DNA from: Ponticoccus alexandrii
Lineage (GTDB): Bacteria > Pseudomonadota > Alphaproteobacteria > Rhodobacterales > Rhodobacteraceae
Direction of reading: 5' to 3'
Assembly: GCF_016806125.1 (NCBI RefSeq)
Contig: NZ_CP047166.1
Location: 434,001 to 498,000 of the forward strand
DNA: 64,000 nucleotides
The notes under the pieces were generated by a model that was given only the letters and a program-made list of their open reading frames with translations, had not been told where the DNA came from and searched no databases. The position numbers were made by a program, and so were the translations under genes. Positions 34,664-43,603 of the stretch are shown piece by piece (the stretch's first letter is position 1; every line of letters begins with the position of its first letter).

Positions 34664-37600
34664 ATGCATGTGATCTTTCGCGAAAGCCACGGGCTGGACG
34701 AGGCCGACACCCCCCGGGACCTTGCACAGGACCCGGGCGACCTGGTGGTGCTGTCCTTCTCGGACTCGGACCTTGGCGCCTTTGCGGCGGGGTGGCATCG
34801 CGGCGGCGGCGCGGCGCGGATGCCGTCGCTGCGTCTGGCGAACCTTGCGGCGCTGAAGCATCCGCTTTCGGTCGACACCTATGTCGAGCAGACGCTGGCG
34901 GGCGCGAAGGGTGTGCTGATCCGGCTGATCGGCGGCGTGCCCTACTGGGCCTATGGCCTGCAACAGGTCGAGGCGCTGTGCCGCGCGCAGGGCATCGCGC
35001 TGGCGGTGCTGCCCGCCGACGGGCGCGAGGACGCGCGGCTGGACTCGGTCTCGACCCTGCCGGTGTCCACGCTGCGCCGCCTGCAGCATCTTTGCGACAG
35101 CGGCGGCGCGGTGGCGGCGCAGGCGGCGCTGGCGCAGATGGCGCTGGCCTCGGGGCTCTATGCCGGGCCGGTGCGGGGCGCCAAGGGGCTGCCGCAGGTG
35201 GGCGCATGGACGCCCGAGGAGGGCGTGTCCTGTCCGGCGGTTGCGTTTGGGGCGGCGGTCGGAGGGGGGCTGTCTGCCCCCCGCTCGGACAAGCCGAGCC
35301 CCCCCGAGAGTATTTTTGCAGAAAAGAAGCTCCGGGCGGTGGTGGTCTTCTACCGCTCGTACCTCGTCGCGGCGGATCTGGAGCCGGTCGAGGCCGTGAT
35401 GGCGGGCCTGCGGGCGCGGGGCTTCGCCGTGGCGGGGCTTTTCGTGCCCTCGCTGAAGGCGCCCGAGGCGGCGGGATGGCTGGGGCGGCAGGTCGCGGCC
35501 ATGACGCCGGAGGTGATCGTCAACCTGACCGCCTTTTCCGGGCGCGCGGGGGGCGGGGCCTCTCCGCTGGATGCGGGCGACGTGCCGGTCTTTCAGGCGG
35601 CGCTGGCGACCTCGGGGCGGGCGGCCTGGGATGAGGCGGAGCGCGGGTTGTCGCCCGCCGACCTTGCCATGCACGTGGTCCTGCCAGAGGTGGACGGGCG
35701 GATCTTCGGCGGCGTTCTGTCCTTCAAGGAAGCGGGAGAGCGCGACCCCGATCTGCAATGCGCCCGCGTAATCCACCGGGCGCACGAGGGGCGCGTCGCG
35801 GCCTTCTGCGACCGGGTGGCGGGGTGGCGGCGGCTGGCCTCCGCCCCGGCGGAGGTGCGGCGCGTGGCGCTGGTCCTGTCGACCTACCCGGGGCGCGACT
35901 GGCAGATGGCCCATGCGGTGGGTCTGGATGCCGTGGCCTCGGCCCGGGCGATGCTGGAGGATCTGCGGGCCGCGGGCCATGCGGTCGAAACCGGGCTGGA
36001 TGAGGCTGCGCTGGCCGCGGCCCGGCTGGTCTGGCCCTGGGCGGATTACGCGGCGGCGCTGGAGCGCCTTCCGCAGGCGCTGCGTGCGGATCTGCAGGCC
36101 GCATGGGGCGCGCCGGAGGCCGATCCAGCTGCGACGCCCGAGGGGATCGCCCTGCCGGTGTTGCGGCTGGGCCATGCGCTGGTGGCGCTGCAGCCCGAGC
36201 GCGGCGAGGCCGCGACCCGCGACGACGATTACCATGACCTGTCGCGTGTGCCGCGCCATGGCTACGTCGCCTTCTACCTTTGGCTTCAGCGCCATGCGGA
36301 TGCGCTGGTGCATATCGGCGCGCATGGCACGCTGGAGTGGCTGCCGGGCAAATCCGTCGCCCTGTCCGACACCTGCTGGCCCGAGGCGCTGACCGGCGCC
36401 CTGCCGGTGCTGTACCCCTTCATCGTCAACGATCCCGGCGAGGCCGCGCAGGCCAAGCGCCGCATCGGCGCGGTGACGCTGGGCCATGTGCCGCCGCCGC
36501 TGAAGACCTCGGCCACGCCGGACAGGCTGTCGCGGCTGGAAAGCCTGCTCGACGAGTTCTCGAACGCCGACGGGCTGGACCCGCGGCGGCGCGACCGGCT
36601 GCAACAGGACATCCGCGACGAAGCGCAGGCGCTGGGCGTCGAGGCCGATCTGGGCCTCGACGGCGCCACATCGCTGGCCGAGGCGATCACCCGGATCGAC
36701 CGCTTCGTCTGCGACGTCAAGGACAGCGTCTTCGGCGACGGGCTGCATGTCTGGGGGCGGATGCCCGAGGGGCAGGGGGCTTTCGATGCCGCCGCCTCTG
36801 CTGCGTCCGAGAAGCGTGCGCTGACGGATGCGCTGGGGGGGCGGCGGATCGAGCCGGGGCCGGCGGGGTCGCCCTATCGTGGCCGCAGCGATGTGCTGCC
36901 TACGGGCCGCAACCTGTTTGCCGTCGACCCGCGCGCCGTGCCCACGCGCAGCGCCTACGCGCAGGGCGTGCGGCTGGGCGAGGAACTGGTGCGCCGCCAC
37001 CTGCAGGACGAGGGCGACTGGCCGCGCTCCCTCGTGGTCGATCTTTGGGGGTCGGCGACCATGCGCACCGCCGGAGAGGACTTCGCCATGGCGCTGCACC
37101 TGATGGGCGTCCGGCCCGTCTGGGACGCGGGCGCCGAGCGGGTTTCGGGCCTCGAGGTGCTGCCCATCGCCGAGCTGGACCGGCCCCGGGTGGACGTGAC
37201 GCTGCGGGTCTCGGGGCTGTTCCGCGACGTGTTTCCCGGGCTCTCCGCGCTGTTCGGGCAGGCGGTGCGGGTGCTGTCCGAGCGCGACGAGGCCGAAGAC
37301 TGGAACCCCTACGTGGCGCAGAAGGGCGCGCGGGTCTTCGGCCCGGCGCCGGGGCGGTACGGCGTGGCCATGGGCGCGCAGCTCGACACCTATACCGCGG
37401 AGGCGCGGCAGGCGGCGGGCGAGGCATGGCTTGCAGCCTCGTCCTGGGCGCTGGACGGCGCGGATCCGGTGCGCGACCCCGAAGGGCTGCGCGCGCGGGT
37501 GCGCGGGGCCGAGGCCTTCGTCCATGCGCAGGACCTGCCCGAGACCGACCTGCTGCTGTCCGAGGACTACGCCAGCCACGAAGCGGGCTTTGCCGCCGCG

Positions 37601-38011
37601 CAGGCGGTGACCGGCGGCAGCGCGCGGCTTTGGCATCTGGACAACACCGACCCGGCGCGGCCCCGCGCGCGCGGCCTGTCCGAAGAGATCGCCCGCGTCG
37701 TGCAGGCGCGGGCGGCGCATCCGGGCTGGCTTGCCGGCATGCGCCGTCACGGCTTTCGCGGTGCCGCCGAGATTGCCGCGACGCTGGAGAACATGGCCGC
37801 CTTCGCGCAGCTTGCGGGGGTGGTGCCCGCGCATCTCTTCGACCTTTATTACGAGGCGACGCTGGGCGACGACGACCTGAGCGCCTTCCTGGCGGAGGCC
37901 AATCCAGAGGCGCTGCAGGCGATGCGCGACCGCTTTGCCGCCCTGCACGCGGCGGGCCTGTGGCAGACGCGGCGCAACGCCATCCGCGCGGCGCTGGAGG
38001 CGGCGGAATGA
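34664..38011 (+). CDS. cobN: Cobaltochelatase subunit CobN
   Basis: An 1115-residue magnesium-chelatase-H-like protein that binds hydrogenobyrinic a,c-diamide for ATP-driven cobalt insertion together with CobS and CobT, which are not in this window. Characteristic regions include VVVFYRSYLVAADLEPV, ALVLSTYPGRDWQMAHAVGLD, LQRHADALVHIGAHGTLEWLPGK and LVVDLWGSATMRTAGEDFA. Residues 201-222 are encoded by a palindromic repeat that interrupts the usual sequence in frame. The stop overlaps a 21-codon ORF that leads into cobG. Length is within the family's range. Confidence 0.95.
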   Translation: MHVIFRESHGLDEADTPRDLAQDPGDLVVLSFSDSDLGAFAAGWHRGGGAARMPSLRLANLAALKHPLSVDTYVEQTLAGAKGVLIRLIGGVPYWAYGLQQVEALCRAQGIALAVLPADGREDARLDSVSTLPVSTLRRLQHLCDSGGAVAAQAALAQMALASGLYAGPVRGAKGLPQVGAWTPEEGVSCPAVAFGAAVGGGLSAPRSDKPSPPESIFAEKKLRAVVVFYRSYLVAADLEPVEAVMAGLRARGFAVAGLFVPSLKAPEAAGWLGRQVAAMTPEVIVNLTAFSGRAGGGASPLDAGDVPVFQAALATSGRAAWDEAERGLSPADLAMHVVLPEVDGRIFGGVLSFKEAGERDPDLQCARVIHRAHEGRVAAFCDRVAGWRRLASAPAEVRRVALVLSTYPGRDWQMAHAVGLDAVASARAMLEDLRAAGHAVETGLDEAALAAARLVWPWADYAAALERLPQALRADLQAAWGAPEADPAATPEGIALPVLRLGHALVALQPERGEAATRDDDYHDLSRVPRHGYVAFYLWLQRHADALVHIGAHGTLEWLPGKSVALSDTCWPEALTGALPVLYPFIVNDPGEAAQAKRRIGAVTLGHVPPPLKTSATPDRLSRLESLLDEFSNADGLDPRRRDRLQQDIRDEAQALGVEADLGLDGATSLAEAITRIDRFVCDVKDSVFGDGLHVWGRMPEGQGAFDAAASAASEKRALTDALGGRRIEPGPAGSPYRGRSDVLPTGRNLFAVDPRAVPTRSAYAQGVRLGEELVRRHLQDEGDWPRSLVVDLWGSATMRTAGEDFAMALHLMGVRPVWDAGAERVSGLEVLPIAELDRPRVDVTLRVSGLFRDVFPGLSALFGQAVRVLSERDEAEDWNPYVAQKGARVFGPAPGRYGVAMGAQLDTYTAEARQAAGEAWLAASSWALDGADPVRDPEGLRARVRGAEAFVHAQDLPETDLLLSEDYASHEAGFAAAQAVTGGSARLWHLDNTDPARPRARGLSEEIARVVQARAAHPGWLAGMRRHGFRGAAEIAATLENMAAFAQLAGVVPAHLFDLYYEATLGDDDLSAFLAEANPEALQAMRDRFAALHAAGLWQTRRNAIRAALEAAE
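35264..35329 (+). repeat. Double-hairpin repeat element inserted in frame in cobN, copy C
   Basis: Exactly 66 bases, codons 201-222 of cobN. A hairpin of GGGGGGC with GCCCCCC, a second hairpin of GCTCGG with CCGAGC, and a tail CCCCGAGAGTATTTTTGC ending in AAAAGAAG follow each other. The same order with a similar tail is seen in the intergenic copies at 10280 and 44458. It adds a Pro/Ser/Lys-rich segment (GGLSAPRSDK...ESIFAEKK) before conserved VVVFYRSYL and contains no stop codon. Confidence 0.75.
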
Positions 38012-38073
38012 GCGCGCGTCGATATAGCCGTATACGGCGCGAGGCGCGCGGTACGGACCCGGTGACGCCATGA
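38008..38073 (+). CDS. Possible 21-residue basic peptide between cobN and cobG
   Basis: ATG at 38008 overlaps the cobN stop as ATGA, and the TGA at 38071 overlaps the cobG start as ATGA. The frame encodes a very arginine-rich peptide beginning MSARRYSRIRREARG. No known family is recognisable. It may be a true small protein, or a translated link that lets ribosomes pass from cobN to cobG. Without it, cobG would have a 58-bp gap and a weak ribosome site, unlike most junctions in this operon. Confidence 0.35.
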   Translation: MSARRYSRIRREARGTDPVTP

Positions 38074-39215
38074 GTGCGCCCGAGATCAAGGGCTGGTGCC
38101 CCGGGGCGTGGCGGCCCATGCGTTCGGGCGACGGGCTGGTGGTGCGCGTGCGCCCTTGGCTTGGGCAGATCGACCGCGCGCAGGCGCTGGGTCTGGCAGA
38201 GCTTGCAGAGCAGCACGGGTCGGGTGTGATCGACGTCACCAGCCGCGCGAACCTGCAATTGCGCGGCATCACCGACGCGGCGCATCCGGCGGTGATCGCG
38301 GGCCTGTCGGCGCTGGGATTGCTGGACGAGACGCCCGAGGCGGAGGCGCATCGCAACATCGTGCTCGACCCCTTCCGCAGCGATCCCGCGCAGGCGCGGC
38401 TGGCCGCTGCGCTGGCCGAGGCGCTGCAAGGGGCGGAATTCACCGCGCTGCCGAACAAGTTCGGCTTTGTCGTCGATGCAGAGGCGGGACGGCTGGCCGA
38501 GATCAGCGGCGACATCCGGATCGAGGCCAGCGCGGAGGGCGTGATCGTGCGCGCCGACGGCTGCGAGACCGGACGCGCCGTTGCCGATATGAACGAGGCG
38601 CTTGGCACGGCGCTTGCCCTGACGCGGTGGTTCATCGCCTCGGGCGGCATCGGCGCGGACGGGCGCGGGCGCATGGCGCGGCATGTCGCGGCGCACCCCC
38701 TGCCTGCCGATCTGGCCGGGGCCGTTGTCCCGGTTCAGGCGCCATCCGCGCCGAACCCGGGCGCGCTGCATGATGGCCTCTGCCTTGCCGCCGCCTTCGG
38801 GCAGTTCTCGTCCGACAGCCTGCGCGCGCTGGCCGGGGCGCTGGACGCGGGCCAGCCGATCCGCGTCACGCCCTTCCGCATGCTCTTCGTTCCCGGGCTG
38901 GCGCAGGCCCCGGCCCACCTAGACCTGATCACCGACCCCGCCGATCCGCTCTTGCGGGTCACCGCCTGTCCCGGCGCGCCCTTCTGCCCGCAGGCGACCA
39001 TCGCCACCCGACCGCTCGCCCGGCGCCTTGCCGCCGTCACCCCCGTGCCGCTGCACGTTTCGGGCTGCGCCAAGGGCTGCGCGCTGCCCGGCCCGGCGCC
39101 GCTGACCCTGACCGGCCGCATGGGCAAATGCGACCTTGTCCGGGACGGCGCCCCGTGGGATGAGCCTGCGCACCGGGACCTTGACCCTGACACCCTCGAC
39201 CTCCGGACCCTCTGA
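38070..39215 (+). CDS. cobG: Precorrin-3B synthase
   Basis: A 381-residue nitrite/sulfite-reductase-like monooxygenase that converts precorrin-3A to precorrin-3B with oxygen, defining the aerobic pathway. Two half-domains are visible; the 4Fe-4S cysteines are in CPGAPFCPQA and SGCAKGCALPGP. VDVTSRANLQLRG-like sequence (here IDVTSRANLQLRGI) is typical of the family. It follows cobN through a tiny ORF and overlaps cobH by one base (TGATG). Its presence shows that this organism makes the corrin ring by the oxygen-dependent, late-cobalt route. Confidence 0.94.
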   Translation: MSAPEIKGWCPGAWRPMRSGDGLVVRVRPWLGQIDRAQALGLAELAEQHGSGVIDVTSRANLQLRGITDAAHPAVIAGLSALGLLDETPEAEAHRNIVLDPFRSDPAQARLAAALAEALQGAEFTALPNKFGFVVDAEAGRLAEISGDIRIEASAEGVIVRADGCETGRAVADMNEALGTALALTRWFIASGGIGADGRGRMARHVAAHPLPADLAGAVVPVQAPSAPNPGALHDGLCLAAAFGQFSSDSLRALAGALDAGQPIRVTPFRMLFVPGLAQAPAHLDLITDPADPLLRVTACPGAPFCPQATIATRPLARRLAAVTPVPLHVSGCAKGCALPGPAPLTLTGRMGKCDLVRDGAPWDEPAHRDLDPDTLDLRTL

Positions 39216-39844
39216 TGCCTTACGAATACGAGAAAGACGGCGCTGCCATTTACGCCGAATCCTTTGCCACGATCCGGCGAGAGGCGGAGCTTGACCGCTT
39301 TGCCCCGGATGCCGAGCAGGTGGTGGTGCGGATGATCCACGCCGCCGGTCTGGTCGGGCTGGAACGCGATGTCGCGGTCTCCGACGGCATGGTGGGCGCC
39401 GCCCGCGCCGCGCTTGAATCCGGCGCGCCGATCTTCTGCGACGCCTACATGGTCTCGGAAGGGGTGACCCGCAAACGCCTGCCCGCCGACAACGACGTGA
39501 TCTGCACGCTGCGCGACCCCTCGGTGCCGGATCTCGCGGCCTCGCTGGGCACCACCCGCTCCGCCGCCGCGCTGGAGCTGTGGCGGCCCCGGCTGGAGGG
39601 TGCATTGGTGGCCATCGGCAACGCGCCCACCGCGCTTTTCCACCTGCTGGAGATGCTCGAGGACCCCGATTGCCCGCGCCCTGCGGCGATCATCGGCTGC
39701 CCGGTCGGCTTCGTCGGCGCGCGCGAGTCGAAGGACGCCCTGTGGGAGGCGCTGCCGGTGCCCTCGCTGATCGTGCGCGGGCGGCTGGGCGGCTCTGCCA
39801 TCACCGTCGCCGCGATCAACGCCATCGCGAGCCGCGCGGAATGA
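39215..39844 (+). CDS. cobH: Precorrin-8X methylmutase
   Basis: A 209-residue enzyme that moves the C-11 methyl group to C-12, giving hydrogenobyrinic acid. Recognised by YEKDGAAIYAESFATIR at the N-terminus, RMIHAAGL with the catalytic histidine, GAPIFCDAYMVSEGV and IGCPVGFVGARESKDAL. Length is normal. It is joined to cobG by TGATG and to cobI by ATGA, consistent with a single coupled operon. Confidence 0.96.
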   Translation: MPYEYEKDGAAIYAESFATIRREAELDRFAPDAEQVVVRMIHAAGLVGLERDVAVSDGMVGAARAALESGAPIFCDAYMVSEGVTRKRLPADNDVICTLRDPSVPDLAASLGTTRSAAALELWRPRLEGALVAIGNAPTALFHLLEMLEDPDCPRPAAIIGCPVGFVGARESKDALWEALPVPSLIVRGRLGGSAITVAAINAIASRAE

Positions 39845-40566
39845 GCGGCGTGATCCACGGCGTCGGCCTTGGCCCCGGCGACCCCGACCTGATGAGCGTG
39901 CGCGCCGACCGGCTGGTCCGCACCGCCCGCCACGTGGCCTTCTTCCGCAAGGCCGGACGGGCGGGCCGCGCGCGCGGCATCGTCGAGGGGATGCTGCACC
40001 CCGAGGCGGTAGAGTTCGCCATGGAATACCCGGTGACGACGGAAATCCCGCTGTCCGATCCGCGCTACAACGAGATCCTCTCGGCTTTCTACGCGGACTG
40101 CGTGGCGCATCTTCGGGCGCTGGCCGACGAGGGCGAAGAGGTCGTGGTGCTCTGCGAGGGCGACCCGTTCTTCTACGGCTCCTTCATGCACCTCTACGAG
40201 CGGCTCAAGGATGACACCGACGTGCGCGTCGTGCCCGCGATCACCGGCATGTCGGCGGCATGGACCGCGACGGGAATGCCGGTGACATGGGGCGACGACA
40301 TCCTGTCAGTGCTCATGGGCACGCTGCCCCTTGCGGAACTGACGCGCGGCGCGCTGGACGCGGACGCGCTGGTGGTCATGAAGATCGGGCGCAACCTGCC
40401 CAAGATCCGCGAGGCCCTGACGGCGGCGGGCAAGATGGACCGCGCGTGGCTGGTGGAATACGCCAGCATGGAGGGGCAGACGGTGATGCCTCTGGCGGGG
40501 GCGTCTGACCGGGTGTCTCCCTACTTCTCCATCGTGATCGTCCACGGGCAGGGGCGCCGGCCATGA
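39841..40566 (+). CDS. cobI: Precorrin-2 C20-methyltransferase
   Basis: A 241-residue SAM-dependent tetrapyrrole methylase that methylates precorrin-2 at C-20 to precorrin-3A. Family motifs are HGVGLGPGDPDLMSVRA at the N-terminus, VVLCEGDPFFYGSFMHLYERL, and PAITGMSAAWTATGMP. It overlaps cobH and cobJ by 4 bp each. Its product feeds CobG encoded two genes upstream. Confidence 0.95.
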   Translation: MSGVIHGVGLGPGDPDLMSVRADRLVRTARHVAFFRKAGRAGRARGIVEGMLHPEAVEFAMEYPVTTEIPLSDPRYNEILSAFYADCVAHLRALADEGEEVVVLCEGDPFFYGSFMHLYERLKDDTDVRVVPAITGMSAAWTATGMPVTWGDDILSVLMGTLPLAELTRGALDADALVVMKIGRNLPKIREALTAAGKMDRAWLVEYASMEGQTVMPLAGASDRVSPYFSIVIVHGQGRRP

Positions 40567-41312
40567 CCGGCTGGGTGGTGATCGCGGGCCTTGGCCCGGG
40601 GGCCGAGGCCTTGGTGACGCCCGAGGTGTCTGACGCGCTGGCGCAGGCCACCGATATCGTCGGCTACATCCCCTACGTGCGCCGCGTGACCCCGCGTCCC
40701 GGCCTGACCCTGCACGAAAGCGACAACCGCGTGGAACTGGACCGCGCCTGCCACGCGCTGGAGATGGCGCAGGACGGCAGGCGCGTGGTCGTCGTCTCCT
40801 CGGGCGATCCGGGCGTCTTCGCCATGGCCTCGGCGGTTTTCGAGGCGGTCGACGCCGAACCCACCTTTGCCGCGCTGGATATCCGCGTGCTGCCCGGCAT
40901 CACCGCGATGCTGGCGGCCGCGGCGCGGGCGGGCGCGCCGCTGGGGCATGACTTCTGCGCGATCAACCTGTCCGACAACCTCAAGCCATGGGCGCTGATC
41001 GAGAAGCGCCTGCGGCTGGCGGCAGAGGGCGATTTCGCCATGGGGTTTTATAACCCGCGCTCGGCCTCGCGGCCCGAGGGCTTCGTGCGCACGCTGACGG
41101 TCCTGCGCGAGGCCTGCGAGCCTGAGCGGGTGCTGATCTTCGCCCGCGCCGTCTCGACCGCCGAAGAAGCGATCCGCGTGGTCGCCCTGAAGGACGCCAC
41201 GCCGGATATGGCGGACATGCGGACCGTCGTGCTGGTGGGGTCTTCGCGCACGCGGGTGATCCCGCGCGAGGGTGCGCCCTTCGTCTACACGCCGAGGTTC
41301 ACCCCGGCATGA
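40563..41312 (+). CDS. cobJ: Precorrin-3B C17-methyltransferase
   Basis: A 249-residue SAM-dependent methylase that methylates C-17 and contracts the ring of precorrin-3B to precorrin-4. Typical blocks are VIAGLGPGAEALVTPEV, GYIPYVRRV, SSGDPGVFAMA, GHDFCAINLSDNLKPW and MGFYNPRSASR. Its last 28 bases overlap the end of the convergent cobK gene, so there is no room for a terminator between them. Confidence 0.95.
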   Translation: MTGWVVIAGLGPGAEALVTPEVSDALAQATDIVGYIPYVRRVTPRPGLTLHESDNRVELDRACHALEMAQDGRRVVVVSSGDPGVFAMASAVFEAVDAEPTFAALDIRVLPGITAMLAAAARAGAPLGHDFCAINLSDNLKPWALIEKRLRLAAEGDFAMGFYNPRSASRPEGFVRTLTVLREACEPERVLIFARAVSTAEEAIRVVALKDATPDMADMRTVVLVGSSRTRVIPREGAPFVYTPRFTPA

Positions 41313-42040
41313 GCGATCCAGTCCAGAACCTCTGCGGTCTCGTGCAGCTCGGTCCTTGGCGGCAGGGCGGGGCGGTCGATCATCACGACCGGCAGACCCA
41401 GCGCCCGCGCCGCGTCGAGCTTGGCCCGCGCGCCGCTGCCGCCCGCGTTCTTGGACACCACAAGGTCGATGCGGTGCCGTTCCATCAGGGCGCGGTCCTC
41501 CGCTTCTGTGAAGGGCCCGCGCGAGACCTCGACGGCGCAGTCCGGGAAGGGCAGCGCGCCCTCGGGCGGATCGACGAGGCGCAAGAGGTAGAAGTGCTGC
41601 GGGTTCGGCGCGAAGTCGTCCAGATGCATCCGGCCCACGGCCAGCATGACATGGCGGGGCGGGCTGTTCAGGGCCGCGACGGCTTCGGGAATGTCCGCGA
41701 CGGCCTGCCAGTCGTCGCCCGGACCGGGCTGCCACGGGGGGCGTGTGAGGGCCGCCAAGGGCACGCCAGTGGCCTGCGCCGCCTCGATGGCATTTGCGCT
41801 CATCTGCGCGGCAAAGGGGTGCGTGGCGTCGATGACATGGGTGATCTCCTGCGTGCGCAGGTAGGTGGCAAGGCCCTCGGGGCCGCCGAAGCCGCCGACG
41901 CGGTGCGGCAGGGCCGTGGGGTAGGGGCGTTCGACCCGACCGGCGTAGGAGACGATCCCGTGCAGGCCCGCGCCCGCCACGGCATCCGCCAGACGGCGTG
42001 CCTCGGTCGTGCCGCCGAGGATCAGGAGGTTGGGTGACAT
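41285..42040 (-). CDS. cobK: Precorrin-6A reductase
   Basis: A 251-residue NADPH-dependent reductase of precorrin-6A to precorrin-6B. LLILGGTTEARRLADAVAG at the N-terminus, THVIDATHPFAAQMSANAIEAA and DLVVSKNAGGSGARAKLDAAR are diagnostic. It is the only gene of this operon on the minus strand. Its 3' end overlaps cobJ by 28 bp, and its ATG shares two bases with the ATG of divergent cobL, inside the sequence CATG. GGAG lies nine bases upstream, within the cobL coding sequence. It must have its own promoter inside cobL or beyond. Confidence 0.95.
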   Translation of the reverse strand: MSPNLLILGGTTEARRLADAVAGAGLHGIVSYAGRVERPYPTALPHRVGGFGGPEGLATYLRTQEITHVIDATHPFAAQMSANAIEAAQATGVPLAALTRPPWQPGPGDDWQAVADIPEAVAALNSPPRHVMLAVGRMHLDDFAPNPQHFYLLRLVDPPEGALPFPDCAVEVSRGPFTEAEDRALMERHRIDLVVSKNAGGSGARAKLDAARALGLPVVMIDRPALPPRTELHETAEVLDWIAHAGVNLGV

Positions 42041-43229
42041 GGGCAAGGCTCCGTGGCTGACCGTGATCGGGCTGGGCGAGGATGGACCGGAAGGCCTGCC
42101 GCCCGCAAGCCGTGCCGCGCTGGACGGCGCCGAGGTCGTCATGGGGCCCGAGCGGCACCTGTCGCTGGTGCCCGACAGCGGGGCCGAGCGGATCGTCTGG
42201 CCGGTGCCCTTCTCGGAGGGGCTGGCGGTCCTGCGCGGGCTGGCGGGACGGCGCGTGGCGGTGCTGGCCTCGGGCGACCCTTTCTGGTTCGGCGCAGGAT
42301 CCGTGATCGCGCGGGAGTTCGAGGCCGATGAGTGGCGCGCGCTGCCGGGGGTCTCGACCTTCTCGCTGGCGGCGGCGCGGATGGGCTGGGGGCTGGAGGG
42401 CACGCGCTGCCTCGGCCTGCACGCGGCGCCTCTGACGCGGCTGCGGCCCCATCTGGCGCGGGGCCAGCGGGTGATCGTGCTGCTGCGCGACGGCGCGGCG
42501 GTGGCGGAGCTTGGCGCCTTCCTGACGGGGCTTGGCTTCGGCGCGTCGTCGCTGACGGTGATGGAGGCGCTGGGCGGTCCGCGCGAACGGGTGACGCGGG
42601 CGCGGGCAGAGGACGCTTTGGAAGGCTTCGGCCATCCGGTCTGTGTCGCGCTGGAGGTTGCGGGCGAGGGCGCGGCCCTGCACCGCGCCTCGGGTCAGGC
42701 GGACGCTGTCTTCGACAGCGACGGGGCGCTGACGAAACGGCCCGTGCGGGCGCTGACGCTTTCTGCTCTGGCGCCGAAGGCGGGCGAGATGTTGTGGGAC
42801 ATCGGCGGCGGCTCGGGTTCCATCGGGATCGAGTGGCTGTTGTCCCATCCCGCCACGCAGGCCGTGGCCGTCGAGGTGCGCCCCGAGCGGGCCGCCCGCA
42901 TGCGCGCCAACGCGGCTGCGCTGGGTGTCGACCGCTTGCAGGTGGTCGAGGGCCGCGCGCCCGAGGCGCTGGCCGACCTGCCGCGCCCGGATGCGGTCTT
43001 CGTCGGCGGCGGGCTGTCCGAGGCCCTGCTGGAGCACGTGACCGCGATGCCCGGCGTGCGGCTGGTGGTGAACGCCGTGACGCTCGAATCCGAGGCGCTG
43101 CTGGCCGGGTGGCAGGCGCGGCTGGGCGGCACACTTCTGCGCATCGAACTGGCCGAGGCCGGTGCGCTGGGAACACGGCGCGGTTGGAAGGCGTCATACC
43201 CCGTGGTTCAATGGAGTGTGACGACATGA
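42039..43229 (+). CDS. cobL: Precorrin-6B C5,15-methyltransferase (decarboxylating)
   Basis: A 396-residue fusion of a CbiE-like tetrapyrrole methylase (residues ~5-200, [22 protein letters not shown]) and a CbiT-like Rossmann methylase (from ~225, [17 protein letters not shown]). It methylates C-5 and C-15 and removes the C-12 acetate carboxyl. ATG at 42039 is supported by AGGAGG ten bases upstream, which lies inside the antisense strand of cobK. It overlaps cobE by 4 bp. Confidence 0.95.
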   Translation: MGKAPWLTVIGLGEDGPEGLPPASRAALDGAEVVMGPERHLSLVPDSGAERIVWPVPFSEGLAVLRGLAGRRVAVLASGDPFWFGAGSVIAREFEADEWRALPGVSTFSLAAARMGWGLEGTRCLGLHAAPLTRLRPHLARGQRVIVLLRDGAAVAELGAFLTGLGFGASSLTVMEALGGPRERVTRARAEDALEGFGHPVCVALEVAGEGAALHRASGQADAVFDSDGALTKRPVRALTLSALAPKAGEMLWDIGGGSGSIGIEWLLSHPATQAVAVEVRPERAARMRANAAALGVDRLQVVEGRAPEALADLPRPDAVFVGGGLSEALLEHVTAMPGVRLVVNAVTLESEALLAGWQARLGGTLLRIELAEAGALGTRRGWKASYPVVQWSVTT

Positions 43230-43603
43230 TCATCGCGGGGTTCGGATTTCGCTCGGAGGTCTCGGAAGAGGCCCTGATGGAAGCGCTGGAACTGGCGGGC
43301 GGTCTCCGGGCAGAGAAGATCGCCACGGCGGGGGACAAGGCCGTTGCAACGGCCTTCGTCGCGCTTGCCGAAAGGTTGGGCCTGCCGGTGGTGGCCGTCC
43401 CGCAGGAGGCGCTGGAGGCGCAGGCGGTCGAAACGCAGTCCCGCGCCAGCCTGAAGGAGCGGGGCGTGGGCAGCGTGGCCGAGGCCGCCGCGCTTTTCGC
43501 CGCCGGAGAGGGCGGGCGGCTGATGGCGCCGCGCGTGGTGTCCAGCGACCGGAGCGCGACCTGCGCATTGGCCGAGGGGCCGGGAAGAGGAGAGAGCCTG
43601 TGA
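43226..43603 (+). CDS. cobE: Cobalamin biosynthesis protein CobE (CbiG C-terminal-like)
   Basis: A 125-residue protein matching only the C-terminal domain of Cbi[19 protein letters not shown] at the N-terminus, ATAGDKAV, and [11 protein letters not shown] toward the end. In the aerobic pathway CobE is needed but its catalytic role is not settled; CbiG opens a lactone ring in the anaerobic route. It overlaps cobL (ATGA) and cobM (GTGA). Confidence 0.87.
   Translation: MIIAGFGFRSEVSEEALMEALELAGGLRAEKIATAGDKAVATAFVALAERLGLPVVAVPQEALEAQAVETQSRASLKERGVGSVAEAAALFAAGEGGRLMAPRVVSSDRSATCALAEGPGRGESL

Noticed and set aside
34502-38674. 1390-codon minus-strand frame across cobN and cobG
   Set aside because: It is a shadow of two well-recognised genes and is arginine/histidine/proline-rich without motifs.
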